The position numbers and the translations under genes are program-made. Positions 1 to 8,883 of a stretch of 64,000 bases of DNA are shown in pieces (position 1 is the stretch's first letter; every line of letters begins with the position of its first letter). The stretch lies in NCBI GenBank assembly GCA_947500435.1, contig CANMRV010000002.1, positions 310,001 through 374,000 of the forward strand, read 5' to 3'. Under the pieces are notes generated by a model. The model was given only the letters and a program-made list of their open reading frames with translations, searched no databases and was not told the DNA's origin. The DNA comes from an uncultured Flavobacteriaceae bacterium (GTDB lineage: Bacteria; Bacteroidota; Bacteroidia; Flavobacteriales; Flavobacteriaceae).

Positions 1-3000
1 CAGCTTACCTTTCATGAGGCCCATGATTATCGTGTGAAATGGAGTAAAGATGGTAAAACCTTGGCTTTTGCTTCTGACCGCTATGGTAATTTTGATGTGT
101 ATACTATGGATGCCATGGGAGGCCCTGCTACACGACTTACTTTTCATAGTGCTGATGAAAAACCGTATTCTTTTTCTGTTGATGATACCGCAGTTCTTTT
201 CGGGGCTATACGCCAAGATGATGTCATGCACCGACAGTATCCAACAAGCAGACAACCTGAGCTGTATAGTGTTCCGGCAAAAGGTGGTCGAGTACAACAG
301 GTACTAACCGTTCCTGCAGAAGATGTGCAATTAAATGCAGATGGCACACAAATGGTATACCATGATTTAAAAGGATATGAGGATGAGTTTAGAAAGCATC
401 ATACTTCTGCTATTACACGTGATTTATGGACTTATGATACCGCTACAGATACCCATAAAATGCTGACATCTTTTAAAGGTGAAGACCGCAATCCCGTCTA
501 TTCAAAAGATGGCACGGCCCTTTTCTATTTAAGCGAGGAAAGCGGCACTTTCAATGTGCATCGAATGGTATTGGATAATCCATCTGAAAAAGCACAGATT
601 ACTCAGTTTAAAACACATCCTATTCGTTTTTTAAGCAATGGAAATGGAATACTATCTTTTTCTTATGATGGAGGGATATATACTTTGGCAGAAGGAGGGG
701 AACCAAAGAAAGTAAAAATCAATATCCGTACACAAGCGGGTGCGAATGCTGATAAATATGTTTCGGTAAATGGAGGAGTCCGCGAAATGGATATTTCTCC
801 GGATGGAAAGGAAATTGCATTTATCTCTCGCGGAGAAGTATTTGTAACCTCAGTCGACGGTTCCTTGACCAAAAGATTGACCAACACTCCAGAACAAGAG
901 CGTTTTGTGAAATTCACCCACGATGGCAAGGCTGTAAGCTATTCAAGTGAACGTAACGGAAAGTGGGATATCTACCAAACCAAAAAAGTCCGAAAAGAGG
1001 AAAAGTACTTTTTCGCGGCGACCTTGGTAAAGGAAGATACACTGATTAGCAATGATAAGGACAATTACTTGCCGGAGTTTTCACCTGATGGAAAATCCGT
1101 TGCTTATATAGAAGGTCGACGAACCCTTAAGGTGATGAACCTAAAGACGAAACAGACGGTTACCTTACTAACACCTGAAGAATTGTACCATTTTTCTGAT
1201 GGGGATAAGTATTTTAAGTGGAGTCCGGATAGTAAATGGCTTTTGGTCGATTGGGGACAAACATTGAGCAATAGTGAGGTGTTATTACTTTCTGTTGATG
1301 GAAAAAAACGTAAGAACCTTACGGAGAGTGGTTACTATGACATGTCTCCTAAATGGGTGAATGAAGGAAAACAAATGCTATGGTTCAGTAATAGAAATGG
1401 GCTGAAAAGTTACGCTACTAGTGGGCGTAGTGAATTTGATGTCTATAGCATGTTTTTCACCAAAGATGCCTTTGACAAGTTCAATCTCTCGAAAGAGGAA
1501 TATGACTTGATGAAGGAACTTGAAGAAGGAGAAAAAGAGGATAAGGACGATTCGAAGGATGATGAAAAAGATAAAAAAGGAAAAAAGAAAAAAGGCGACG
1601 ACAAAAAGGAAAAGCCGGTAAAGCCCCTCAAATTCGATTGGGAGGACATGGAACTACGAAAAAGTAGATTGACCATCCACTCTTCGCGATTGAGTGATGC
1701 CATATTGTCAAAAGACGGCGAAAAGCTATACTACCTTGCTCGCTTTGAGAAAGATTTAAACCTTTGGGAAACAGAGATTCGAACAAAAGAAACTAAGATG
1801 TTAATCTCCTTAGGAGCTAAATCGGGCAGCCTGCAATGGGATGCGAAACAAGAAAACCTTTTTCTGTTAAGTGATGGTAAAATAGCAAAGGTCGATTTAA
1901 AGGGTTCCAAGACAAAACCTGTCAAAATCAAGTCCGAAATGAAACTGGATGCCGATGCCGAACGTAGGTATATGTTCGACCACGTTTGGTTGCGGACCAA
2001 CGCCATTTTTTACCATTCCAACTTTCATGGCATCGATTGGAAAGCTATGCGAACAGAATACGAAAAGTATTTGCCACATATCGGAAACTCTACGGAATTT
2101 GCTGAGATGCTTTCAGAACTATTGGGCGAGTTGAATGTTTCCCACGCAGGTGGTCGATACAACAGCAACATAGATAATGGAGATGCCACAGCTTCCTTAG
2201 GCATTTTTATGGATTATAAGCATCAAGGAAACGGAATTAAAATTGCGGAGGTAATTAAGGGAGGTCCGCTTGACAAGGCCGATTTCAAATTAGGCCCCGG
2301 GATGCTTATCGATAAAATAGATGGGGAAACCATAACTCCCAATCGAGATATTGCCAGTTATTTGAACCGAAAGGCGGGCAACTTTACGCTACTCGATATT
2401 GTAAATTCCTCCGGTACCCGAAAGCAAATTACGGTAAAGCCCATATCTCTGCGCAAAGAATCATCGCTGCTTTATAGAAGGTGGGTTAAGAAAAATGAGA
2501 AAGAGGTAACTGAAAAGAGTCAGGGTGCCCTGGGCTATGTACACATTCCCGGAATGAGTGACGAACCGTATCGCTCGATTTATGAAGAAATGATGGGTAA
2601 ATTTTCTGATAAAAAGGCCGTTATAGTTGATACCCGTTTTAATGGCGGAGGTGACCTAGTAGCCGATTTGGCGATGTTCTTTACAGGAATTCCTTTCTTG
2701 TCTTATGAAACCGAAGCTAAAGTTGTTGGGGGAGAACCTACCTCACGATGGACAAAGCCGACCTTGGCCATGTTCAATGAGTCCATGTACAGTGACGGTT
2801 CTTGTTTCGCAAGTGGCTATCGGGATTTAAAAATAGGCAAGACCGTAGGTATGCCGGTCCCCGGTACTTGTAGTTTTGCGGGTTGGGAACGTCTTCCGAA
2901 TGGTGGTGTTTGGGGCGTAGTGCCTGTAAGTGCAAAAAATAAGGCAGGCGAGTGGTTGGAGAATAATGAAACCAAACCTGAAATTCAGGTGAAGAATAAT

Positions 3001-3075
3001 CCTGACGTGATTGGTAAAGGCCGCGATGAGCAGTTGGAACGTTCCATTGAGGAATTGATGAAAGAAGTAAAATAA
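1..3075 (+). CDS. Tricorn-type S41 family peptidase, 5' end outside window
   Basis: The reading frame is open from base 1, so the start lies upstream; the GTG at 34 is only an internal codon. The visible 1024 residues show TolB/WD40-like propeller repeats (SPDGK, HDGK and similar strings) to about nt 1450, a Lys/Asp/Glu-rich linker (nt 1510-1625), a second short propeller part, then a tricorn core: a VSHAGG motif (Ser-His near nt 2140) as in the tricorn catalytic pair, a PDZ-like domain (nt 2180-2450) and a C-terminal S41 lobe with a YSDGS nucleophile region near nt 2791. Family members are large periplasmic or cytosolic peptidases that trim peptides. A strong terminator follows directly. Family call is firm; localisation is not visible because the N-terminus is missing. 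Confidence 0.9.
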   Translation, partial: QLTFHEAHDYRVKWSKDGKTLAFASDRYGNFDVYTMDAMGGPATRLTFHSADEKPYSFSVDDTAVLFGAIRQDDVMHRQYPTSRQPELYSVPAKGGRVQQVLTVPAEDVQLNADGTQMVYHDLKGYEDEFRKHHTSAITRDLWTYDTATDTHKMLTSFKGEDRNPVYSKDGTALFYLSEESGTFNVHRMVLDNPSEKAQITQFKTHPIRFLSNGNGILSFSYDGGIYTLAEGGEPKKVKINIRTQAGANADKYVSVNGGVREMDISPDGKEIAFISRGEVFVTSVDGSLTKRLTNTPEQERFVKFTHDGKAVSYSSERNGKWDIYQTKKVRKEEKYFFAATLVKEDTLISNDKDNYLPEFSPDGKSVAYIEGRRTLKVMNLKTKQTVTLLTPEELYHFSDGDKYFKWSPDSKWLLVDWGQTLSNSEVLLLSVDGKKRKNLTESGYYDMSPKWVNEGKQMLWFSNRNGLKSYATSGRSEFDVYSMFFTKDAFDKFNLSKEEYDLMKELEEGEKEDKDDSKDDEKDKKGKKKKGDDKKEKPVKPLKFDWEDMELRKSRLTIHSSRLSDAILSKDGEKLYYLARFEKDLNLWETEIRTKETKMLISLGAKSGSLQWDAKQENLFLLSDGKIAKVDLKGSKTKPVKIKSEMKLDADAERRYMFDHVWLRTNAIFYHSNFHGIDWKAMRTEYEKYLPHIGNSTEFAEMLSELLGELNVSHAGGRYNSNIDNGDATASLGIFMDYKHQGNGIKIAEVIKGGPLDKADFKLGPGMLIDKIDGETITPNRDIASYLNRKAGNFTLLDIVNSSGTRKQITVKPISLRKESSLLYRRWVKKNEKEVTEKSQGALGYVHIPGMSDEPYRSIYEEMMGKFSDKKAVIVDTRFNGGGDLVADLAMFFTGIPFLSYETEAKVVGGEPTSRWTKPTLAMFNESMYSDGSCFASGYRDLKIGKTVGMPVPGTCSFAGWERLPNGGVWGVVPVSAKNKAGEWLENNETKPEIQVKNNPDVIGKGRDEQLERSIEELMKEVK

Positions 3076-3084
3076 ATTATAGAA

Positions 3085-3119
3085 ACGGACCAGGAAACTA
3101 TTAACCTGGTCCGTTTTTT
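3085..3119 (+). terminator. Rho-independent terminator of the tricorn gene
   Basis: A 10-bp perfect stem (ACGGACCAGG at 3085-3094 pairing with CCTGGTCCGT at 3105-3114) is followed by a T run on the plus strand. It ends right at the stop codon of the convergent amidohydrolase gene. Confidence 0.9.
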
Positions 3120-4494
3120 AGTTCTGAGCAGCATGTTTCGCTACAATCGCAAGTTTCTCTTCGATTTCTTCTTTTGGTAACCATCTCCCTTGTAGCATAA
3201 CTCCTGAGATTTCCTTTAAGGCATTCAAATTTTCTAAGGGATTCGATTCCAACAATACCATATCTGCATCCAACCCTTCTTTAATTTCCCCGAAAGTATC
3301 CTCCATACCAAAATATTTTGCCGGATTGATTGTGCCTGATTGAATGATTTCCAAAAGAGTCATTTCCGTACCTAGCATTCCATTTACTTCATGATGGATT
3401 GAGAACCCGGGGACATTGAATAGTTGTGGAGCATCGGAACCTAGTAACATACCGTGTCCATTTTTGCTTAATGCATTGATAAGTTGTTTTCTGATACTAT
3501 CGAATTTTTGCCATTGCGCCTCATTGAATCCTGTTTCCGGATCTGTAGATGCTTCTTTGCGCTCCTTCCAGTTTTTTAAAGTGGAAGCTTGCATATATTT
3601 CATTTCTGGTTGCGCCAATAATTCATCTGCGGAAATAGGAGCGAACCATCTTTCGAAAAGACTTTGGGTGGAAACAATCCAGACCTCATTTTCTTTTGCC
3701 ATTTGAACCAGCTCATCAATTTTAGAAGTATCCGCTAGGGGTGTAAAAGCATATCCGAAGAAACCATTTTTAGTTGGGTCCACATTTTCTGATTCAGGAA
3801 CTAGCCCCTCTAAAAATCCATCTACATGATCAATAGAAGCATATTTACTTTCCAGTGCATGTCGAATTCCGACATCCACGGGAACGTGGCCTGCAAAGGG
3901 GATTCCAACTTCATTGGCCGTTCGAACAACTTCGTCAAATACTTCTTTTTGGATTCCCGGATGGATTTTGAGAAAGTCGTATCCTGCTTTTTGATATGCC
4001 GTTACTTTTTCAGCTGCTTCCTCAATCGTCTTAACGGAATTTCCATTTAAAGATGGACTTGAACTAAATATCCTGGGACTTAGGAGCTGACCGTTTTTGG
4101 CCTTTTCTCTTAATTCTAGATGCATGGGGTCTCCAAGCATTCCGCGGATCGTAGTTATTCCATTAGAAAGATATAGGAATAAAGTTTCTTCAATTCTAAG
4201 AGCATCCGTTGAAGGAGGTGGAATATGGGCGTGCATTTCTGCTAGTCCGGGCATTAGATATTTGCCAGTTGCATCAATGGTATTTGAATATCCTTCTATA
4301 TTTTCAATTGATTCGGAAATACTGCGAATCTTTCCAGAGTCGATGACCACCTGTCGGCTTTTAAGAATTTCACCTGAACGGACATCAACAATGTTCGCGT
4401 TAGACATTAGAGTTGCAGTTGGACTTACTTTTTCTTGTGCTTGGTTACAAGATGCCAGTAATGTGGCTGTTAGTAGGATGAATAATTTTTTCAT
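3118..4494 (-). CDS. Amidohydrolase family lipoprotein (imidazolonepropionase/prolidase-like)
   Basis: 458 residues. The N-terminus is a lipoprotein signal (MKKLFILLTATLLASC), so the mature enzyme is probably anchored in the cell envelope. The metal-dependent hydrolase fold is shown by the HxH motif in MPGLAEMHAHIP, a later GHVPVD histidine, a HVDG segment and a C-terminal GSDAP aspartate, followed by the typical composite beta domain (DADMVLLESNPLENL). Substrate cannot be told; relatives cleave cyclic amides, dipeptides or Xaa-Pro bonds. It is 45 bp downstream of a second amidohydrolase on the same strand (4540-5952), with the same architecture but low identity, which suggests an old duplication and a shared transcript. 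Confidence 0.88.
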   Translation of the reverse strand: MKKLFILLTATLLASCNQAQEKVSPTATLMSNANIVDVRSGEILKSRQVVIDSGKIRSISESIENIEGYSNTIDATGKYLMPGLAEMHAHIPPPSTDALRIEETLFLYLSNGITTIRGMLGDPMHLELREKAKNGQLLSPRIFSSSPSLNGNSVKTIEEAAEKVTAYQKAGYDFLKIHPGIQKEVFDEVVRTANEVGIPFAGHVPVDVGIRHALESKYASIDHVDGFLEGLVPESENVDPTKNGFFGYAFTPLADTSKIDELVQMAKENEVWIVSTQSLFERWFAPISADELLAQPEMKYMQASTLKNWKERKEASTDPETGFNEAQWQKFDSIRKQLINALSKNGHGMLLGSDAPQLFNVPGFSIHHEVNGMLGTEMTLLEIIQSGTINPAKYFGMEDTFGEIKEGLDADMVLLESNPLENLNALKEISGVMLQGRWLPKEEIEEKLAIVAKHAAQN

Positions 4495-4539
4495 ATTATC
4501 ATGATTTTGTTTATAATAGATTCCCCTTTGAAAGCGGAA

Positions 4540-5952
4540 TTAGTTCTGAAGAGCTTCTTCCAAAAGCGTTTTCAGTTGTTCTTTTGAATAGGTTTTACCT
4601 CCTTTAATTACGGAGTAAATCTTCTGCGTATTTTCAATATCCTCCAAAGGATTAGCATCTAAGATTACTAAATCTGCTACTTTTTCCTTTGCAATACTTC
4701 CATAGTCAACATCCTTTTGTAAAAACTTAGAACCATTGTATGCTGAGGTTTTTAGAGCATTCAAAGGTGAGATTCCGTTTGAGACCATTTCTTGGAATTC
4801 TTTGTGCAGCGAAATTCCTGGGTAAGTGTATGAATTGTAGGCTCCGCTATCTGAGCCGGCTAACAATCCGACACCAGCATCGTTAAGTGATTTTGCAAGT
4901 TTTCCAAAGAACCTATCTAATTCTTTTCTATCGGAAATCGCTTTTTGAGTTGAATTTTTTACGCGATTGATACGACCTTCATACGTTTTAATAATTCCAG
5001 CACTCATAAATTTTAAATAGACATCATTGCTGTGGTCGACTTCATCTAGGTAGCTGAGCGTCTTTCCGATATGCAATGTGGGGACTACATACACGTTATG
5101 TCCCTTTAAATGAAAGAATGCTTTTTGCGCTATAGAGTCTTGATAGTGACTCAAAAGTAAAGGCATAGCATCCCAAAAGCCAATTTCCTTATTTTGTAAT
5201 TGTTGGGTGACTTCTTTTTCGTTGGAAGCACAGCCTTTCATTACATAATACAAATGTTCGATGGCATCAATTCCTGAATCTACAGCTTGATTTAGTTCCA
5301 CTGTAAAAGGCATATGTCCTGAAGTAATTAAATCTCGCTTTTCGGCTTCAGCAATCGTTTTTAGATACATTTCCCCAGAAATTTTGCTGTCATAGAGTTT
5401 TACGTAATCGCTAGGTATTCTTTGTAATATGTCCAAGGCGTTATTAACGTCAATTTCATTTTCTACTTCTAAAGAACCCTCCCAAGTGCCCGCTACGCCA
5501 TCTATTTTTGGACCTGAAGTAAATATCGTGGGGGCGACTAGACTTCCTTCGGCAATTTGTTTTCTCCAATCTAAAATAGCTGTGGTTAAATCACCACCAG
5601 CATCGCGAACGGTTGTAACTCCGTTCGCTATAAAAAGATTTAAGAAATTCTTGTTGGCAGCGATTAAACTATCTCCACCGCGAAAATGTGCGTGATTATC
5701 CCAGAATCCTGGTAGTATGTATTTTCCTTGCGCATCAATGATTTTGCCTGCTTCAAAGGATTTTACTGCAGTAGAATTTTCTACTTTTTTAATCCTTCCT
5801 TCGGAAATGTAAATATCTTGTAAACCAATTTCCCCAGTTTCTAAATCAATCACTTTTCCATTTTGAATAACCAAATCAAATTGTTCCTTTTCTTCCGAAG
5901 AACAACTCAAATTTAAGACGGTACTAAAGACAATAAGGAGTATAATTCGCAT
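4540..5952 (-). CDS. Amidohydrolase family lipoprotein
   Basis: 470 residues starting with a lipoprotein signal (MRIILLIVFSTVLNLSC). Amidohydrolase hallmarks are LPGFWDNHAHF (HxH metal ligands), a SGHMPF and an IEHLYY histidine, and AGSDSG near the C-terminus before the closing beta-sandwich segment (VADLVILDANPLEDI). The length and layout match imidazolonepropionase-like envelope hydrolases. It precedes a paralogue (3118-4494) in the direction of transcription and follows a CDP-alcohol phosphatidyltransferase by 19 bp. The substrate is unknown; peptides or cyclic amides are the usual guess for this family. Confidence 0.88.
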   Translation of the reverse strand: MRIILLIVFSTVLNLSCSSEEKEQFDLVIQNGKVIDLETGEIGLQDIYISEGRIKKVENSTAVKSFEAGKIIDAQGKYILPGFWDNHAHFRGGDSLIAANKNFLNLFIANGVTTVRDAGGDLTTAILDWRKQIAEGSLVAPTIFTSGPKIDGVAGTWEGSLEVENEIDVNNALDILQRIPSDYVKLYDSKISGEMYLKTIAEAEKRDLITSGHMPFTVELNQAVDSGIDAIEHLYYVMKGCASNEKEVTQQLQNKEIGFWDAMPLLLSHYQDSIAQKAFFHLKGHNVYVVPTLHIGKTLSYLDEVDHSNDVYLKFMSAGIIKTYEGRINRVKNSTQKAISDRKELDRFFGKLAKSLNDAGVGLLAGSDSGAYNSYTYPGISLHKEFQEMVSNGISPLNALKTSAYNGSKFLQKDVDYGSIAKEKVADLVILDANPLEDIENTQKIYSVIKGGKTYSKEQLKTLLEEALQN

Positions 5953-5971
5953 ACCTGAAAAGTATGGAAAA

Positions 5972-6739
5972 TTACCGATTTATCAATCTACGGATGGCAA
6001 TAAATACAAGGATGAAAAAAGAATATCCGATAAAAAAGGGAATGATATAATATTTCAAATCGAGTGCCAGCATGATGCCGATTAAAAGCAATTGAAAGCC
6101 TAATCCGAATGTAGAAACGGCGGTCATAAACCAATTTGGAAGATTTTGAGCCTCAACGGCCTTAGCATCCATTCGGTATATGATTTTATCGAAAATCCCG
6201 TAAAATAGGGTGTAAAGTCCGAAAAGAATATTCACATTGCTTTGCTTTTCTCCTTTCAAAGCTTTGGGCGTTACATTTTCAAAAACACGACTTGTGGTAT
6301 CTCCGTTGTGTTTATTCCGAAGAATAACATAGTAGTAATTATATAGCGTGCCTTGCAACTGAATTCCGAAGAAAGCTAAAATAGTAAGTGCTAAAGAACC
6401 ATCGGTGACATACCAGATAGTAATCAAAATCAAAAGATTCAAAATGATATCGGAGACGGAATCTAAGTATCTACCGGTATACGAGGGCGTATTTTTGATT
6501 CTAGCTAATTCACCATCTGCGGCATCTAGAATGGACTTTAAAACCAGAAAAAAAGCAGTAGCCCAGTAATAATGATTTAGAATGCAGGCGATTGCCATTA
6601 GGCCTGAAATGACAAATGCAATGGTGACATGAATAGGAGTGAAGGAAGTGTTTTTAAGGGATTGCGCGATAATTTTTGCAATAGGTCTTCCATAATCAGA
6701 TAAATCCAAGAACTGATTTTCCTTGGGTAACTTTGACAT
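5972..6739 (-). CDS. CDP-alcohol phosphatidyltransferase family membrane protein
   Basis: The start is placed at the ATG at 6739 (MSKLPKENQFLDL) rather than the in-frame codon at 6793, because the extra 18 residues look non-homologous; this gives 255 residues. The CDP-alcohol phosphotransferase signature DG-x2-AR-x8-G-x3-D-x3-D is complete (DGELAR ... G ... LDSVSD), with several predicted transmembrane helices on either side. Enzymes of this family transfer a phosphoalcohol from a CDP-linked lipid or alcohol to a second alcohol during phospholipid synthesis. The exact substrate is not resolved. It lies upstream of the two amidohydrolases and divergent from the MFS transporter. Confidence 0.85.
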   Translation of the reverse strand: MSKLPKENQFLDLSDYGRPIAKIIAQSLKNTSFTPIHVTIAFVISGLMAIACILNHYYWATAFFLVLKSILDAADGELARIKNTPSYTGRYLDSVSDIILNLLILITIWYVTDGSLALTILAFFGIQLQGTLYNYYYVILRNKHNGDTTSRVFENVTPKALKGEKQSNVNILFGLYTLFYGIFDKIIYRMDAKAVEAQNLPNWFMTAVSTFGLGFQLLLIGIMLALDLKYYIIPFFIGYSFFILVFIAIRRLINR

Positions 6740-6873
6740 AGCGTTCAAGTTCTTGAAGAAAACCGGTAACGGAAACACGTTGGCCCGGTACACTCCGCAG
6801 AACTTAAGGCAAAGGTACTATTAAATTTATATTTTGTAAAAGGTTTAATCGGTTCTTACTATCTTCCGCTCGT

Positions 6874-8127
6874 ATGGATAAAAAAGCACCGTGGTATTAT
6901 TTAGCACTACTTATACTGGCAGGGGAAGCCGTTTTTATTCTTCCTTTTGTATTACCTCGAATTTTTAGACCAACTGTTTTGGATGTTTTTGAGCTTGACA
7001 ATATTCAGCTAGGACTTTGTTTTTCGGTTTATGGTATCGTCGCCGTAGTTTCCTATTTGTTTGGTGGGCCTTTAGCCGATAAATATCCACCAAGAAAGCT
7101 AATGGCAATTGCTTTATGGATGACGGCCTTAGGTGGATTGGTATTTGCCACTTTTCCCAGTTTTGGTGTTTTGCAAGTTCTGTATGGATATTGGGGCTTT
7201 ACGACTATTTTTCTATTCTGGGCACCCATGATAAAAGCGACGCGAGTGTGGGGTGGAACCACTTCGCAGGGTAAAGCATTTGGACTTTTAGATGGAGGTC
7301 GTGGGTTAACAGGTTTTCTTTTTGGACTTCTAGGTGTATTTATTTTTTCACTTTTTATTTCTGAAAATGTCGAATCCGCATCGCTATTGGAAAGACAGGA
7401 AGCTTTTAAATATGTTCTCTATTGCTCTGCACTTATTATTTCAATTATTGGAATACTAACGTGGTTTTTTATGAAGTCAGGCATTGATGAAAAGAAAATT
7501 TTGTTGGAAAAAATTTCAATAGACCAAATAACCTCAGTTTTAAAACTACCTGCAGTACAATTACTTATGGTTATTATTTTATGTGCTTATGTAGGGTATA
7601 AGATAACGGATGTACTATCCCTATATGCGCGCGAAGTCATGTTATACGATGAAGTCAAGGCTGCTCAAACTGGAACGTTTCTGCAATTTCTGAGACCGAC
7701 TACTGGAATTATTTTAGGTCTAATTGTCGATAGGTTCAGAATCAGTCTAGTTCTGGTCTTTAGTTTTATAGCTTCAATACTAGGAGGTGTTTTGTTTGCT
7801 ACAGGAATCATCGCACCTACAACCACAGCTTTGTTCCTTATTTCGGTAGTTGTAATTGCAGTAGGTGTTTACTCCGCTAGAGCATTATACTTTGCAGTAA
7901 TGCAAGAAGGAAAAATTCCTTTAGTGCTAACAGGCACGGCGGTAGGTCTGATTTCTTTAGTTGGATATACACCAGACATTTTCGCAGGTCCAACTTACGG
8001 ATATTTACTAGATACTTTCCCAGGTAGACAAGGCCATCAATATGTCTTTTGGATGCTCACAGGATTTTCCGTTGTGGGCTGCATTGCTGCGGTAATCTAT
8101 TATCGCATTTACGGCAGAGAAAACTAA
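6874..8127 (+). CDS. MFS transporter, 12 transmembrane helices
   Basis: 417 residues with about twelve hydrophobic segments and the loop 2-3 motif of the major facilitator superfamily (FGGPLADKYPPRKLMAIALW, resembling G-x3-D-x2-GRR). It resembles nitrate/hexose-phosphate-type and uncharacterised Bacteroidetes MFS permeases; the substrate cannot be read from the sequence. The gene is divergent from the phosphatidyltransferase and its last four bases overlap the stop of the convergent YdeI-like gene, so there is no room for a terminator between them. Confidence 0.85.
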   Translation: MDKKAPWYYLALLILAGEAVFILPFVLPRIFRPTVLDVFELDNIQLGLCFSVYGIVAVVSYLFGGPLADKYPPRKLMAIALWMTALGGLVFATFPSFGVLQVLYGYWGFTTIFLFWAPMIKATRVWGGTTSQGKAFGLLDGGRGLTGFLFGLLGVFIFSLFISENVESASLLERQEAFKYVLYCSALIISIIGILTWFFMKSGIDEKKILLEKISIDQITSVLKLPAVQLLMVIILCAYVGYKITDVLSLYAREVMLYDEVKAAQTGTFLQFLRPTTGIILGLIVDRFRISLVLVFSFIASILGGVLFATGIIAPTTTALFLISVVVIAVGVYSARALYFAVMQEGKIPLVLTGTAVGLISLVGYTPDIFAGPTYGYLLDTFPGRQGHQYVFWMLTGFSVVGCIAAVIYYRIYGREN

Positions 8128-8705
8128 CTTCCCCAACCACCACGGGCTTTTATATTTTCAGCAGAGCAACGAACGATTTCGGCAATTCTTTTTTGGCGCG
8201 TTTCTTCACGTTTGGCTTGATTAAGATAATACAAATAGCTTTTTCGTTGTCCTCGTGTAAAGTTTTGAAAGTTAGTAAAGGCTATCGGATTTTTATCAAA
8301 GGCAGCTTTCAATTCCTTGGGTATTACTCCGTTTTCAACGTCATCCAAAGAAGTCCAGGAACCATTCTTTTTGGCGACCTTTATAGATTCCAATCCGCTC
8401 TTGTGCATCAGACCATTTTTCTTGAGATTTTTGATATGGTCTTTATTGACTTTGCTCCAAACACTTTTAGGCTTTCGTGGACAGAAGTATTGTCTTCGTT
8501 TTCCTGGACCAATATTTTTTACGGTACTATCAATCCATCCATAGCAAAGTGCGACACGAACAGCTTCTTCCCATCGCATACTTTCATTCTTATGGGATAC
8601 AGCGTAGAAAATAAGATAAACACCTTTGTTTTGGGTATGATTGTCAAGAAGCCATTCGCGCCAAACTTGGTCATTTTTGAAATAATATTCTTGTATTTCT
8701 TTCAC
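8124..8705 (-). CDS. YdeI/OmpD-associated family protein
   Basis: 193 residues with no signal peptide. The N-terminal part has the DUF1801/YdeI-like pattern (WREWLLDNHTQNKGVYLIFY, then EEAVRVALCYGWIDS), followed by FCPRKPKSVWSKVN, and the C-terminus is the YdeI/OmpD-associated tail (AFTNFQNFTRGQRKSYLYYL ... ARGGWGS). Family members in other bacteria are linked to bacteriocin or antibiotic tolerance, but no biochemical role is established. Its 3' end overlaps the convergent MFS gene by four bases. A long open frame on the opposite strand is a shadow of this gene. Confidence 0.85.
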   Translation of the reverse strand: MKEIQEYYFKNDQVWREWLLDNHTQNKGVYLIFYAVSHKNESMRWEEAVRVALCYGWIDSTVKNIGPGKRRQYFCPRKPKSVWSKVNKDHIKNLKKNGLMHKSGLESIKVAKKNGSWTSLDDVENGVIPKELKAAFDKNPIAFTNFQNFTRGQRKSYLYYLNQAKREETRQKRIAEIVRCSAENIKARGGWGS

Positions 8706-8820
8706 AGAAATTAGTTGTTTACATGAGATTCAATAAAAATAATGTTTTCGAGTGGATGTTTTTGGACGAGTTATCCTCTTAATGTGTATTTTAGAAGCTT
8801 AAATTTTACTCAAACTACAG

Positions 8821-8866
8821 ATTTCCGCCTGCTTACTGAAATTATTTCAGCACGAAAGCGGAAAGG
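8821..8866. repeat. Palindromic intergenic repeat, family B, copy 1
   Basis: A 46-bp imperfect inverted repeat: outer arms TTTCCGC / GCGGAAA and inner arms CTGAAAT / ATTTCAG. Its reverse complement aligns with the repeat at 35812-35856 over almost its full length, including the shared core GTGCTGAA..ATTTCAGTAA. It sits 17 bp upstream of the ThuA-fusion gene and may affect its mRNA. REP-like elements of this type are common between genes in bacteria. Confidence 0.65.
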
Positions 8867-8883
8867 ATATTAAACCAATAATT

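Noticed and set aside
4097..4504. Open frame of 135 codons opposite the first amidohydrolase
   Set aside because: Antisense to a well-supported enzyme; no family features.
8049..8714. Long open frame of 221 codons on the plus strand opposite the YdeI-like gene
   Set aside because: It is antisense to a gene with clear family motifs, has no recognised domain, and its composition is that of a reverse-strand shadow.
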